DNA from: DATEOR01 sp046734455 | Lineage (GTDB): Bacteria > Actinomycetota > Thermoleophilia > Gaiellales > Gaiellaceae | NCBI GenBank assembly: GCA_046734455.1 | Contig: JBKPRJ010000028.1 | Span: 12,086-76,085 of the forward strand | DNA: 64,000 nt | Direction: 5' to 3' | Part shown: in pieces, positions 42,542-50,598 of the stretch | Layout of the letters: each line of letters opens with the position of its first letter | Position numbering within the stretch: position 1 is the stretch's first letter | Position numbers and translations under genes: made by a program | Notes under the pieces: generated by a model | Told to the model about the DNA's origin: nothing | Databases searched by the model: none | Seen by the model: the letters and a program-made list of their open reading frames with translations, nothing else

Positions 42542-45500
42542 ATGAAGAACGACCCGAGGCGACGCCTCGCGCGCGGCACGAAGCTGCTCGCGAGTCTTAT
42601 CGTCGCCCTCGCGGCCTGCGTGACCATCACGGGGGCTGCGACAACCGCTTCGCCGGCCCGCGAGAGCTACATCGTCGTGATGGCGGGAGATCCCGCGGTT
42701 GCGTACGACGGTGGCACGGCCGGGTTTGCTGCGACGAAGCCGGAGCATGGCAAGAAGTTCGACGCGAAGAGCAGGGCTGCCAAGCGCTATCGGGCGCACC
42801 TCGTCCGCGAGCACAACAACTCGCTGCGCGCGGTCGGTCTCGGCGCCGACCTGAAGCTCAATGACTACTCCGTGGCTCTGAACGGGTACTCGGCGCTCCT
42901 CACGACGAAGGAAGTCGAGGCGCTCAGGAGCCAGAAGAACGTTTTGAAGGTCATGAAGGACGAGCTCCGCAAGCCGCTGACGGACTCGAGCCCCGGCTTC
43001 CTCGGACTCACCCAGCCGGGTGGTGCCTACGCCAGCGGGCTCGACGGCCGCGGCGTGGTCGTCGGTGTGATCGACACGGGCATTTGGCCCGAGCATCCGA
43101 GCTTTGCAGACGACGGGAGCTTCCCAGCCCCCGCCGTTGGCCCGCTGCCGTGCGAGTTCGGCGTCGACGTCTACGACGATCTCGACGACGGCAGCCACGA
43201 GGCCGTCAACCCCAACGACAAGCCGTTCACCTGCAACAACAAGCTGATCGGTGCGCGTGAGGAGCTCGCGACGTACCGGGCGGTCATCGGCGCCGACCCG
43301 GACGAGTACGACTCGGCGCGTGACGACGAGGGCCACGGGACGCACACGGCGTCGACCGCGGCGGGTGACGCCGGTGTCGATGCGACTGTGCTCGGGATTC
43401 CGCGGGGCAAGGTCTCTGGAATCGCACCCCGCGCACAGGTCGTCGCCTACAAGGCACTCGGCAACCTCGGTGGTTTTTCCTCCGACCTCGCCGCGGCGAT
43501 CGACCAGGCGGTCGAAGACGGAGTCGATGTTGTCAACTACTCGATCGGAGGCGGTGCCAGTCTGACCGGCGCCGACGACATCTCGTTTCTCTTCGCGGCG
43601 GATGCGGGTGTGTTCGTCGCCAGCTCGGCGGGGAACGACGGTCCTGGGCCCGGCACCATCGGCGGTCCCGCTTCGGTGCCCTGGCTTACGAGCGTCGGCG
43701 CCAGCACGCAGAGCCGCTTCTTCCAGGGCACGGTCGTGCTGGGTAACGGCGCTCGCTACACGGGTGCCTCGATCACCGAAGGCGTCGCCAGCGCTCCGCT
43801 CGTCGACGCGGCCAGCCTGAAGAACGAGCTCTGCGATCCCGACGCGCGCTTCTCCGGAAGCATCAAGGGCAAGATCGTGCTTTGCCTGCGTGGCGTCACC
43901 GACCGGATCGCGAAGAGTCGAGCCGTTCTCGCGGGCGGTGGGGTCGGGATGATCATGTACGAGCGCACCGACCAGGGGAACCTCTTCACGGACAGCCATT
44001 TCGTGCCGTCCGTGCATGTGGACAACACTCCCGGTCTCGCGATCAAGGCGTACATCGCCTCGACGAGGAACCCGACCGCGCAGATCATCGCCAAGCAGGT
44101 CACGACGTGGCCCTACGCACCGTCGATGACCGACTTCAGCTCGCGCGGGCCGGACCCGGTCGCCCAGGACATCATCAAGCCGGACGTCACGGCTCCGGGG
44201 ATCCAGATCCTGGCCGGCAACTCGCCGACCCCGGATCCGGGTCTTCCGGCCGGTGAGCTCTTCCAGGCGATCGCGGGCACGTCGATGTCGAGCCCGCATG
44301 TTGCAGGCCTGTTCGCGCTGATCAAGCAGGCACACCCGAACTGGAGCGCCGCCGAGGCCAAGTCGGCCTTGATGACGACGGCGCGACAGGACGTGCTGAA
44401 CAACGACCGCAAGAGTCAGGCCGGCCCGTTCGACATGGGCGCCGGGCACGTGAATCCGGGTCGCCCAGGCGACACCGGCACGTCCTTCCAGCCTGGTCTC
44501 GCCTACGACGCCGGGTTCAACCAGTACCTGGGCTTCCTTTGCGATGCCGACCGGTCCGTGTTTGCCAACCCGGACGCGACGTGTGCGAACCTCGCAAGCA
44601 ATGGGGTTCCTGTGACGGCGACCGACCTGAACCTCCCGTCCATCGGCGTCTCGCAGCTCGCGGGAGCCGAGACCGTCACGCGAACGGTAACCAGCGTTGC
44701 CAAAAACGCGGGCGTTCTGCGCTATGACGCTCAGGTGTCCGCGCCGAGTGGGTACACGGTCACCGTGTCGCCTTCGACGCTGAGCCTGAACCGCGGCCAG
44801 TCGGCCACGTTCAAGGTCACGATCACGAACGTCTCGGCCCCTCTGGGCGAGTGGCGGTTCGGCTCGCTGACCTGGAAGGAACGCGACGGGCAGTACGCGG
44901 TCCGGAGCCCGATCGCCGTCAAGGCGAGCAAGTTCAAGGCTCCGGGTGAAGTGACCGGAAGCGGAGTGAGTGGATCGCTCAGCTTCCCGGTGGAGTTCGG
45001 CTACACCGGCGCATACACCGCGGCGGCGCACGGACTCGTCCCGGCGACGCTGACGAACGCCAACGTGAAGCAGGATCCGGATCAGACATTCGATCCGAGC
45101 GACACGGGAGCGGGTGGCGCCAACGCCCACACGTTCAATCTCTCGAACGTGGGCGTCTTCCGGGTTGCGATCCCGCCGGAGGCGGTCGACGACCCGGACG
45201 CCGACCTCGACGTGTACGTCTACAACCCAAGCGGGACGCAGGTTGCGAGCAGCACGCTCGGAGGAACGGATGAGGAGGTCACCATCCAGGATCCCGCCAA
45301 TGGCACGTGGACCGTGTACGTCCACGGCTGGCAAGCTCCCGGTGGGGACACGAACTACACGCTCTACAGCTGGGCCGTGTCAAACGCGTCCGGTGGAAAC
45401 CTGAGCGTGACCGCGGCACCAACCTCTGCCACGATCGGGGCGACGGGCACGATCGGCCTGAGCTGGTCGGGAGCCACGGATGGCCAGTGGCATCTCGGTG

Positions 45501-45565
45501 CGGTTTCGCACAACGAGGGCTCGACGCTCCTCGGCCGCACGCTCGTGGAGGTGGACAACCGCTAG
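42542..45565 (+). CDS. Secreted subtilisin-like serine protease (S8) with PA, Fn3-like and PPC domains
   Basis: 1007 aa. Signal peptide (about 1-38), I9 propeptide/inhibitor (about 40-150, ESYIVVMAGDP, LNGYSALLTTKEVEAL), and a peptidase S8 domain with catalytic Asp178 (VIDTGIWPEHPSF), His265 (GHGTHTAS) and Ser581 (GTSMSSPHVAGL). A protease-associated (PA) insert lies near residues 415-500 (GKIVLCLRG, VPSVHVD). After the catalytic domain come an Fn3-like domain (about 700-800) and a pre-peptidase C-terminal-type beta domain (DADLDVYVYNPSG, NGTWTVYVHGW). The layout recalls plant-type subtilases. Probably an exoenzyme for nutrient protein. Followed by a strong terminator. Confidence 0.93.
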   Translation: MKNDPRRRLARGTKLLASLIVALAACVTITGAATTASPARESYIVVMAGDPAVAYDGGTAGFAATKPEHGKKFDAKSRAAKRYRAHLVREHNNSLRAVGLGADLKLNDYSVALNGYSALLTTKEVEALRSQKNVLKVMKDELRKPLTDSSPGFLGLTQPGGAYASGLDGRGVVVGVIDTGIWPEHPSFADDGSFPAPAVGPLPCEFGVDVYDDLDDGSHEAVNPNDKPFTCNNKLIGAREELATYRAVIGADPDEYDSARDDEGHGTHTASTAAGDAGVDATVLGIPRGKVSGIAPRAQVVAYKALGNLGGFSSDLAAAIDQAVEDGVDVVNYSIGGGASLTGADDISFLFAADAGVFVASSAGNDGPGPGTIGGPASVPWLTSVGASTQSRFFQGTVVLGNGARYTGASITEGVASAPLVDAASLKNELCDPDARFSGSIKGKIVLCLRGVTDRIAKSRAVLAGGGVGMIMYERTDQGNLFTDSHFVPSVHVDNTPGLAIKAYIASTRNPTAQIIAKQVTTWPYAPSMTDFSSRGPDPVAQDIIKPDVTAPGIQILAGNSPTPDPGLPAGELFQAIAGTSMSSPHVAGLFALIKQAHPNWSAAEAKSALMTTARQDVLNNDRKSQAGPFDMGAGHVNPGRPGDTGTSFQPGLAYDAGFNQYLGFLCDADRSVFANPDATCANLASNGVPVTATDLNLPSIGVSQLAGAETVTRTVTSVAKNAGVLRYDAQVSAPSGYTVTVSPSTLSLNRGQSATFKVTITNVSAPLGEWRFGSLTWKERDGQYAVRSPIAVKASKFKAPGEVTGSGVSGSLSFPVEFGYTGAYTAAAHGLVPATLTNANVKQDPDQTFDPSDTGAGGANAHTFNLSNVGVFRVAIPPEAVDDPDADLDVYVYNPSGTQVASSTLGGTDEEVTIQDPANGTWTVYVHGWQAPGGDTNYTLYSWAVSNASGGNLSVTAAPTSATIGATGTIGLSWSGATDGQWHLGAVSHNEGSTLLGRTLVEVDNR

Positions 45566-45587
45566 GCCGGGACCGGCCAGCGGAACG

Positions 45588-45619
45588 GAGAAGGCCGCCT
45601 CCGGGCGGCCTTCTCTTTG
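45588..45619 (+). terminator. Rho-independent terminator after the subtilase
   Basis: Perfect 12-bp stem (GAGAAGGCCGCC / GGCGGCCTTCTC) with a TCCG tetraloop, followed by a short T run. Confidence 0.88.
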
Positions 45620-45657
45620 AGGAGGAGAGTGGCGGAGGCGGCAGAAAACGTCCCGGC

Positions 45658-46005
45658 GTGACGACTGTTACGAGACCGCTCGTGCTCGCGGTCCTGGCCC
45701 TGGCCGCGTTCGCCCTCCTCTATCCGAAGGTTCGCGACCGCCTGCCCGAGACGCTCCGCTACGAGCGCTCGTCGGCCACGCAGAGCTCGTCACAGCTCTC
45801 CCCGTCGGAGTTCGACCAGATCGACTCCTACTTCACGCCTGACCGGCTCGGCAGCTTCGCCGGGGAGCCCGCGACGAAGACCGACGCCTCGGTGGAGGGT
45901 GTCGACCTCGAGTGCTGGTACTACGGCGTCGCCGGGGCGCGCGGCGCGTACCAGATCTGCTTCAAGAACGGTCAGCTCAGCGCGAAGTCGCGCTTCGATC
46001 AGTAG
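45658..46005 (+). CDS. Small anchored protein with BamE/SmpA-like fold
   Basis: 115 aa, GTG start. One N-terminal hydrophobic segment (PLVLAVLALAAFALLYP, uncleaved anchor or signal), then an extracytoplasmic domain: SPSEFDQIDSYFTPDRLGSFAG, GEPATKTD, ECWYYGVAGARGAYQICFKNGQL. This order of a helix-turn-helix with 'GEP' and a closing strand with W-Y-Y and F-x-N-G-x-L is like SmpA/BamE small beta-lactamase-inhibitor-type domains. Two cysteines may pair. Role unknown. It ends 7 bases inside lipA on the other strand. Confidence 0.62.
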   Translation: MTTVTRPLVLAVLALAAFALLYPKVRDRLPETLRYERSSATQSSSQLSPSEFDQIDSYFTPDRLGSFAGEPATKTDASVEGVDLECWYYGVAGARGAYQICFKNGQLSAKSRFDQ

Positions 46006-46919
46006 GCGACCGCGCCGCGGCCGGTCTCGGCGGCGTGGCGCTGCTCGTCGGCCCGGTAGGAGGAGCGGACGAGCGGGCCCGAGAAGACGGAGCCGAATCC
46101 GAGCTCCTCGCCCTGCTCACGGAACCAGCGGAACTCGTCGGGATGGACCCAGCGGTCGATCTGCGCGTGCTTCGACGACGGCTGTAGGTATTGGCCGATG
46201 GTGACGACGTCGACGCCGTGCTCGCGCAGGTCTCGCATGGTCTCGACGACCTCGTCGTTCGTCTCCCCGAGGCCGACGATGATCCCCGACTTCGTCAGCA
46301 CCGGGTAGTCCGCGAGCTCCTTCGCCCGCGCGAGAAGCCAGAGCGCCTTGTCGTACGAGGCCTTCGCCCCGCGCATGCGGCGGTGGAGGCGACGGACGGT
46401 CTCGATGTTGTGGTTGAAGACCTCGGGCCGGGCAGCGAGCACCGTGCGGAGAGCCTCCTCCTCGACGCCGAGGAAGTCGGGCGTGAGGACCTCGACGGAT
46501 GCCTCCGGAACCTTGTTCTTCAGGGCGCGGATCGTCGCCGCATAGTGGCCGGCTCCGCGGTCGCGCACGTCGTCGCGGTCGACGGAGGTGACGACCACGT
46601 GCTTCAGGCCCATCTGCGCGGCGGTCTGCGCCAGGCGCAGCGGCTCGAGCGGGTCCGGCGGATGCTCCGGCTTGCCGGAGTTCACGTAGCAGTAGCGGCA
46701 GGCCCGCGTGCACGTGTCGCCGAGGATCTGGAAGGTGGCCGTCCCGCGTCCCCAGCACTCCGAGATGTTCGGGCAGCGAGCCTCCTCGCAGATGGTGTGC
46801 AGGCTCTGCCCGTGGATGAGGTTTCGCACCTCGAAGTAGCGCGAGTCCGCGCTCGGCGCGCGCACTTTCATCCATTCCGGCCGGCGTGGCCGGCTTGCCA
46901 CCGGCAGCGAGCGTTCCAT
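45999..46919 (-). CDS. lipA: Lipoyl synthase
   Basis: 306-aa radical-SAM enzyme that inserts two sulfur atoms into octanoyl-carrier domains, completing the lipoyl cofactor. Auxiliary cluster ligands in CEEARCPNISECW, radical-SAM cluster CTRACRYCYV, SVDRDD, and the C-terminal auxiliary-cluster serine in VRSSYRADE. ATG at 46919 is supported by TAGACT 7 bases upstream; an upstream in-frame extension to 47138 lies inside the divergent cupin and is rejected. Client lipoyl-E2 and lipB are 2-4 kb away. Confidence 0.95.
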   Translation of the reverse strand: MERSLPVASRPRRPEWMKVRAPSADSRYFEVRNLIHGQSLHTICEEARCPNISECWGRGTATFQILGDTCTRACRYCYVNSGKPEHPPDPLEPLRLAQTAAQMGLKHVVVTSVDRDDVRDRGAGHYAATIRALKNKVPEASVEVLTPDFLGVEEEALRTVLAARPEVFNHNIETVRRLHRRMRGAKASYDKALWLLARAKELADYPVLTKSGIIVGLGETNDEVVETMRDLREHGVDVVTIGQYLQPSSKHAQIDRWVHPDEFRWFREQGEELGFGSVFSGPLVRSSYRADEQRHAAETGRGAVAY

Positions 46920-46925
46920 CTCTCT

Positions 46926-46932
46926 TAGTCTA
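46926..46932. promoter_or_regulatory. Symmetric divergent -10 heptamer TAGTCTA (lipA / cupin)
   Basis: Plus-strand TAGTCT (46926-46931) is 7 bases from the cupin ATG; the same heptamer read on the minus strand gives TAGACT (46932-46927), 7 bases from the lipA ATG. The two start codons are equidistant from the centre, implying two leaderless transcripts from one AT-rich heptamer. Confidence 0.65.
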
Positions 46933-46938
46933 TGGACG

Positions 46939-47475
46939 ATGGTGCCCGAAGCCCCGCTCGAGGACACCGGCGAGGGGCTCGCTCCCGCCGGTGAGGGCTG
47001 GTTCGTCCTGAACGCGAAGGACGCGCGCTGGCGCGACGACGGCCCGCTCGGCAAGCTCACGTTCTTCGAGGGCAGCGGGGCGTTCTGGGAGATCGGCGTC
47101 AACATCGGCGTTCTCGGGCCCGCCGAGCCGATGGCCATGTACCACTACGAGAACGACCAGGAGGACTTCCTCGTCGTTTCCGGGGAGGCCCTCCTCATCG
47201 TCGAGGGAGAAGAGCGGCCGCTTCGCGCTTGGGATCATGTCCACTGCCCGGCCGGGACCGACCACATCATCGTCGGCGCGGGGTCGGGCCCGTGCGTGGT
47301 CGTCTCGGCCGGCTCGCGGACGAATGCCGACGGGGATTGGGGCGGGTACACCGTCGACGAGGCGGCGCTCAGGCACGGGGCGGGTGTCGAGACGGCGACG
47401 AAGGAGCCCAAGGAGGCGTACGCGCCCTTCCCGGAGCGGCGGTTCACCCGCTACGAGGAGGGCTGGCTGCCGTGA
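46939..47475 (+). CDS. Cupin-domain protein (first of tandem pair)
   Basis: 178 aa. Single cupin barrel: GVLGPAEPMAMYHYENDQEDFLVVSGEALLIVEGEERPL includes the first cupin motif (H near M-Y-H, then E, with G-E-A) and WDHVHCPAGTDHII the second. It is about 45-50% like the following gene by eye. Metal-binding cupins of this size may bind sugars or act as dioxygenases; no substrate is evident. ATG at 46939; GTG at 46942 is possible. GTGA overlap with the second cupin. Confidence 0.82.
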   Translation: MVPEAPLEDTGEGLAPAGEGWFVLNAKDARWRDDGPLGKLTFFEGSGAFWEIGVNIGVLGPAEPMAMYHYENDQEDFLVVSGEALLIVEGEERPLRAWDHVHCPAGTDHIIVGAGSGPCVVVSAGSRTNADGDWGGYTVDEAALRHGAGVETATKEPKEAYAPFPERRFTRYEEGWLP

Positions 47476-48014
47476 CGGGAATCCCCGAGGCGCCTCTCGA
47501 GCGCACGGAGAACGGCGTGCAGGCCGCGGGTGAAGGCTGGTTCGTCGTCAACGCGCGCGACGCGGTGTGGGGCGAGTCCGACGAGATGGGCGTCTACACG
47601 CGGCTGGGCGAAGGGCCGGGCTCGCGGTTCGCACAGCTCGGCTTCAACATCGGCGTCCTCTGGCCGGGCCAGCCCGCCTGCATGTATCACCGCGAGCCGA
47701 ACCAGGAGGGCTTCCTCATCCTGGCCGGCGAGTGCATCCTCTTCGTCGAGGGCGAGGAGCGGCACATGAAGCAGTGGGACTACTTCCACTGCCCGGCCGA
47801 CACGGACCACGTCATGGTCGCAACCGGGGACGAGCCGTGCGTGGCGGTCGCGGTGGGCTCGCGCGCGAGCCGGGATGTCGTGTATCCGGAGTTCGAGCCC
47901 GCGCGGCGGCACGGCGGCGCCGTCGAGAAGGAGACGACGGATCCGAAGGAAGCCTACGCGGGCATGGACGTCCGCGACGCGCCGTACCAGGACGGCTGGC
48001 TCCCCGACCTCTAA
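47472..48014 (+). CDS. Cupin-domain protein (second of tandem pair)
   Basis: 180-aa paralogue of the preceding gene. Shared blocks: PEAPLE near the start, GEGWFVVNARDAVW, FNIGVLWPGQPACMYHREPN, VEGEERHMKQWDYFHCPADT and KEAYA..., GWLP at the end. Tandem duplication with both copies retained suggests a heterodimer or different ligands. GTG start coupled to the first cupin. A palindrome begins 10 bases after its stop. Confidence 0.82.
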   Translation: MTGIPEAPLERTENGVQAAGEGWFVVNARDAVWGESDEMGVYTRLGEGPGSRFAQLGFNIGVLWPGQPACMYHREPNQEGFLILAGECILFVEGEERHMKQWDYFHCPADTDHVMVATGDEPCVAVAVGSRASRDVVYPEFEPARRHGGAVEKETTDPKEAYAGMDVRDAPYQDGWLPDL

Positions 48015-48023
48015 GGGACAGCC

Positions 48024-48042
48024 AAGTAACAGACTGTTACTT
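48024..48042. repeat. Palindrome AAGTAACAG-A-CTGTTACTT, copy 1
   Basis: Perfect 19-bp inverted repeat with a one-base centre, between the second cupin and a 94-aa HTH-like gene. Its 17-bp core recurs exactly at 48407-48423. TACTCT (48042-48047) begins at its last base, so it could be an operator over that promoter. The right arm is followed by T-rich DNA, so a terminator role is also possible. Confidence 0.75.
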
Positions 48043-48101
48043 ACTCTCTTTCGTTTCATTTCGTCCGACTCTCGTGGGTCGGAAGGAGGCACGCTTGTGG
48101 C

Positions 48102-48386
48102 GTGCTCGAGTTTGCTCCGCGGATCGATTCGCGCCTTGTCGCAGCGGCTGAGCGTCTCGACAGGGAGACCACGCCCGTCGCTGAGACGAACCGGCGTGTG
48201 GGAGCGGTCGCCGTCGAGCTAGGCCTCGCCCGGCCGAGCTACGAGCAGATACGGTCGATCGTCGTGCGGGCCCGGCGACTCGGCCGACAACCGTCCGCTG
48301 GAGATGTCTTGCTCGACATCGCCTTCCGGGTGAGGCCCCCCGAAGCGCTCCTCGACTACCTGGTCGGGACCCTTCCCTCCGAGTGA
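48102..48386 (+). CDS. Small putative HTH protein flanked by palindromes
   Basis: 94 aa, basic, no signal. The segment RRVGAVAVELGLARPSYEQIRSI reads like a helix-turn-helix (helix, G-L turn, recognition helix), followed by an arginine-rich helix and an acidic C-terminus. GTG start with AAGGAGG 9-12 bases upstream. It is bracketed by two palindromes with an identical 17-bp core (60 bases before the start, 16 bases after the stop), which suggests, without proof, that it binds them or that the block moves as a unit. No family name recalled. Confidence 0.6.
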   Translation: MLEFAPRIDSRLVAAAERLDRETTPVAETNRRVGAVAVELGLARPSYEQIRSIVVRARRLGRQPSAGDVLLDIAFRVRPPEALLDYLVGTLPSE

Positions 48387-48401
48387 AAAGAGTCTTGAGC
48401 T

Positions 48402-48428
48402 CGCCTAGTAACAGACTGTTACTAGGCG
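48402..48428. repeat. Palindrome, copy 2 (13-bp arms)
   Basis: 27-bp perfect inverted repeat with left arm CGCCTAGTAACAG, centre A and a matching right arm. The core AGTAACAGACTGTTACT is identical to copy 1, but the arms extend differently. Lies between the convergent 94-aa gene and lipB, where it could act as a bidirectional terminator. Confidence 0.75.
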
Positions 48429-48463
48429 GGTCTCGGCGCAGTTTGCGCAGATCACGTTAGGGG

Positions 48464-49174
48464 CTATTTCGAGGCGAGCTGGGCGTGGACGGGTTGGGCC
48501 CACAGGCCCGCGCCGTCTTCGGCCGGTAGCTCCGAGAGCTCGAGGCCGAAGACCTCGGCGAGCGCGGCCGCCGCAGCAGGGCGCACCTCGTCGACGCCGA
48601 CCGGCCTGCCGAGCTCGCCCGCGAGCGTCGTGAACGCGGTGTCTTCGAGGCCGCAGGCCGTGATCCAGTCCGTGAAGGGCGCCGGGTCGAGATCGACGTT
48701 GAGGGCGTAGCCGTGCGTCGTCACCCACCGCGAGATATGGACTCCGATGGAGCAGAGCTTGCGCGGGGGCCGCTCGAGCCAAACCCCCGTCAGACCCTCG
48801 ATCCGCGTCGCCTCGACGCCGAAGGCGGCCGCCGTGCGGATAACGGACTCCTCGAGATCGCGGCAATAGCGCTTGACGTCGCGCCCGTGCCGGTTGAGGT
48901 CGAGGATCGGGTAGCAGACGAGCTGCCCGGGCCCGTGGAAGGTCGATTTGCCGCCGCGGTTCGTCTCGACGACCTCGACGTCGGCGCCTTCGGGCACGTG
49001 GAGCTCGTCCGCGTCCGTGCGCCGGCCGAGCGTCACCACCGGCGGATGCTCGAGCATGATCACCGTGTCGGGGACCGCGCCCTGCGACACGGCCGCCGCG
49101 ATGGAGCGCTGGAGATCCCAGGCCTCCACGTACGGCGTCAGGCCGAGGTTCAGCAGGTAGCCCGGCTGGGACAC
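48464..49174 (-). CDS. lipB: Lipoyl(octanoyl) transferase
   Basis: 236 aa. Moves octanoate from octanoyl-ACP to lipoyl domains. Motifs: EHPPVVTLGRR, NRGGKSTFHGPGQLVCYPI, RKLCSIGVHISRWVTTHG with the catalytic lysine, and WITACGLED with the catalytic cysteine. GTG at 49174 is one base after the E2 stop, so it is cotranscribed with its lipoyl-domain substrate. Confidence 0.95.
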   Translation of the reverse strand: MSQPGYLLNLGLTPYVEAWDLQRSIAAAVSQGAVPDTVIMLEHPPVVTLGRRTDADELHVPEGADVEVVETNRGGKSTFHGPGQLVCYPILDLNRHGRDVKRYCRDLEESVIRTAAAFGVEATRIEGLTGVWLERPPRKLCSIGVHISRWVTTHGYALNVDLDPAPFTDWITACGLEDTAFTTLAGELGRPVGVDEVRPAAAAALAEVFGLELSELPAEDGAGLWAQPVHAQLASK

Positions 49175-49175
49175 G

Positions 49176-50591
49176 CTACTCGCTTGATTCGTCCCAGGAC
49201 TGCAGGCGCTCGCGGAGGTCGCGCAGGAAGCGGCCGGCGAGGGCGCCGTCCACCAGGCGGTGGTCGTACGTGAGCGTGAGGTTCATCATCGACCGGATCG
49301 CGATCGCGTCCTGGCCGTCCTCGTCCTCGACGACCCACGGGCGCTTGACCACGGCGTACGTGCCCAGGATCGCGGCCTGGGGCTGGCTGATCACCGGCGT
49401 GCCGTGGAAGGTGCCGTAGCCGCCCGGATTGGTGATCGTGAACGTGCCGCCCTGCACATCGTCCGGGAGGAGCTGCTTGTCGCGGGCACGCTGGGCGATG
49501 TCCGTGATCGCCTTGGCCATGCCGAGCAGGTTCAGGGTCTCCGCATTGCGAACCACCGGGACGATGAGCCCCTTCCCGTCCGCGAGCTCGACTGCGAAGC
49601 CGAGATTGACGTAGTTCCGCGTCACGATCGAGTCGCCGCGAATCTCGCCGTTGACCCACGGATAGTCCTTGAGAGTGTCGACCGTGGCGCGGGCGACGAA
49701 CGCGAGGAAGGTCGGGTTGACCCCGTACGAGCCGGCCCAGTCCTTCTTCAGCCGCTGCCGGAGCGCCGCGATCCTCGTCATGTCGACCTCGATCGAGCTC
49801 GTCACGTGCGCAGAGGTGTCGAGGGAGCGGCGCATGTGCTCGGCGATGCCCTTGCGCATGGCGCTCATCGGCTCGACGGTCTCGCCTTCCTGGGGCTTTT
49901 CCGGAGCCGCGGGGGCGGCTTGAGGGGCCGGCTGAGCGGCGGCGGGTGCCGGCTCTGCCTGCGGGGCTTCCACGGGAGCAGCCGGTGCCTGCGCGGCAGC
50001 ACCCGATTCGATATGCGAGAGGATGTCTTTCTTCGTCACGCGGCCGCCGCGTCCCGAGCCCTCGACGCTCGAGACGTCGACGTTGTGCTCGGCTGCGATG
50101 CGCGCGACGACGGGGGAGACGAACTTCGCCTCGCGTCGTCCGTTTTCGTCCTCGCCCTTGGGCGGCGCGGGAGCAGCTGCGGGCGGCTCTGGTGCGGGAG
50201 CAGGCTGCGCCTCCTCCTCGGTCTTCGCGGCGGTGGGCCCTTCGCCCTCGGCGCTCGAAGCCTCGTCGGCCTCCTGTGCGGCTTCCTGGGTCGGCGGCTC
50301 GGGCGGAGCGTCGGCCTCAGCTGCCGCGACCTCTGCGCCCTCAGGGGCGATGACCGCGATCTTCGTCCCGACCGCGACCGTCTCGCCCTCCTGGGCGAGG
50401 ATCTGCTGGAGGACGCCGCTCGCCGGGCTCGGCACCTCGGTGTCGACCTTGTCCGTCGAGATCTCGAGCAGCGACTCGTCGGCGGCGATCGCCTCGCCCT
50501 CGGACTTCAGCCACTTCGTGATCGTCCCCTCCGAGACGGACACGCCCATCTGCGGCATGACGACATCGACTGCGGTTCCCGTGGTGGCCAT
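49176..50591 (-). CDS. 2-oxoacid dehydrogenase E2 (dihydrolipoamide acyltransferase)
   Basis: 471 aa. One lipoyl domain (about 8-82) with the lipoylated lysine in STDKVDTEVPSP, an Ala/Pro/Glu-rich flexible linker (about 90-155), a peripheral subunit-binding domain (FVSPVVARIAAEHNVD, GRGGRVTKKDIL), a second linker, then the acyltransferase core with the active-site motif TYDHRLVDGALAG. The substrate may be pyruvate or branched-chain 2-oxoacids; the E1 genes favour a PDH/BCKDH-type complex and do not settle it. It sits between E1beta (7-base gap) and lipB. Confidence 0.93.
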   Translation of the reverse strand: MATTGTAVDVVMPQMGVSVSEGTITKWLKSEGEAIAADESLLEISTDKVDTEVPSPASGVLQQILAQEGETVAVGTKIAVIAPEGAEVAAAEADAPPEPPTQEAAQEADEASSAEGEGPTAAKTEEEAQPAPAPEPPAAAPAPPKGEDENGRREAKFVSPVVARIAAEHNVDVSSVEGSGRGGRVTKKDILSHIESGAAAQAPAAPVEAPQAEPAPAAAQPAPQAAPAAPEKPQEGETVEPMSAMRKGIAEHMRRSLDTSAHVTSSIEVDMTRIAALRQRLKKDWAGSYGVNPTFLAFVARATVDTLKDYPWVNGEIRGDSIVTRNYVNLGFAVELADGKGLIVPVVRNAETLNLLGMAKAITDIAQRARDKQLLPDDVQGGTFTITNPGGYGTFHGTPVISQPQAAILGTYAVVKRPWVVEDEDGQDAIAIRSMMNLTLTYDHRLVDGALAGRFLRDLRERLQSWDESSE

Positions 50592-50598
50592 CAGATCG

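Noticed and set aside
42446..45334. A 962-codon open frame antisense to the subtilase gene
   Set aside because: The translation is an arginine/valine/aspartate-rich string with no domain, while the sense strand has a full S8 protease with signal peptide and catalytic triad. Long antisense frames are expected from third-position GC bias.
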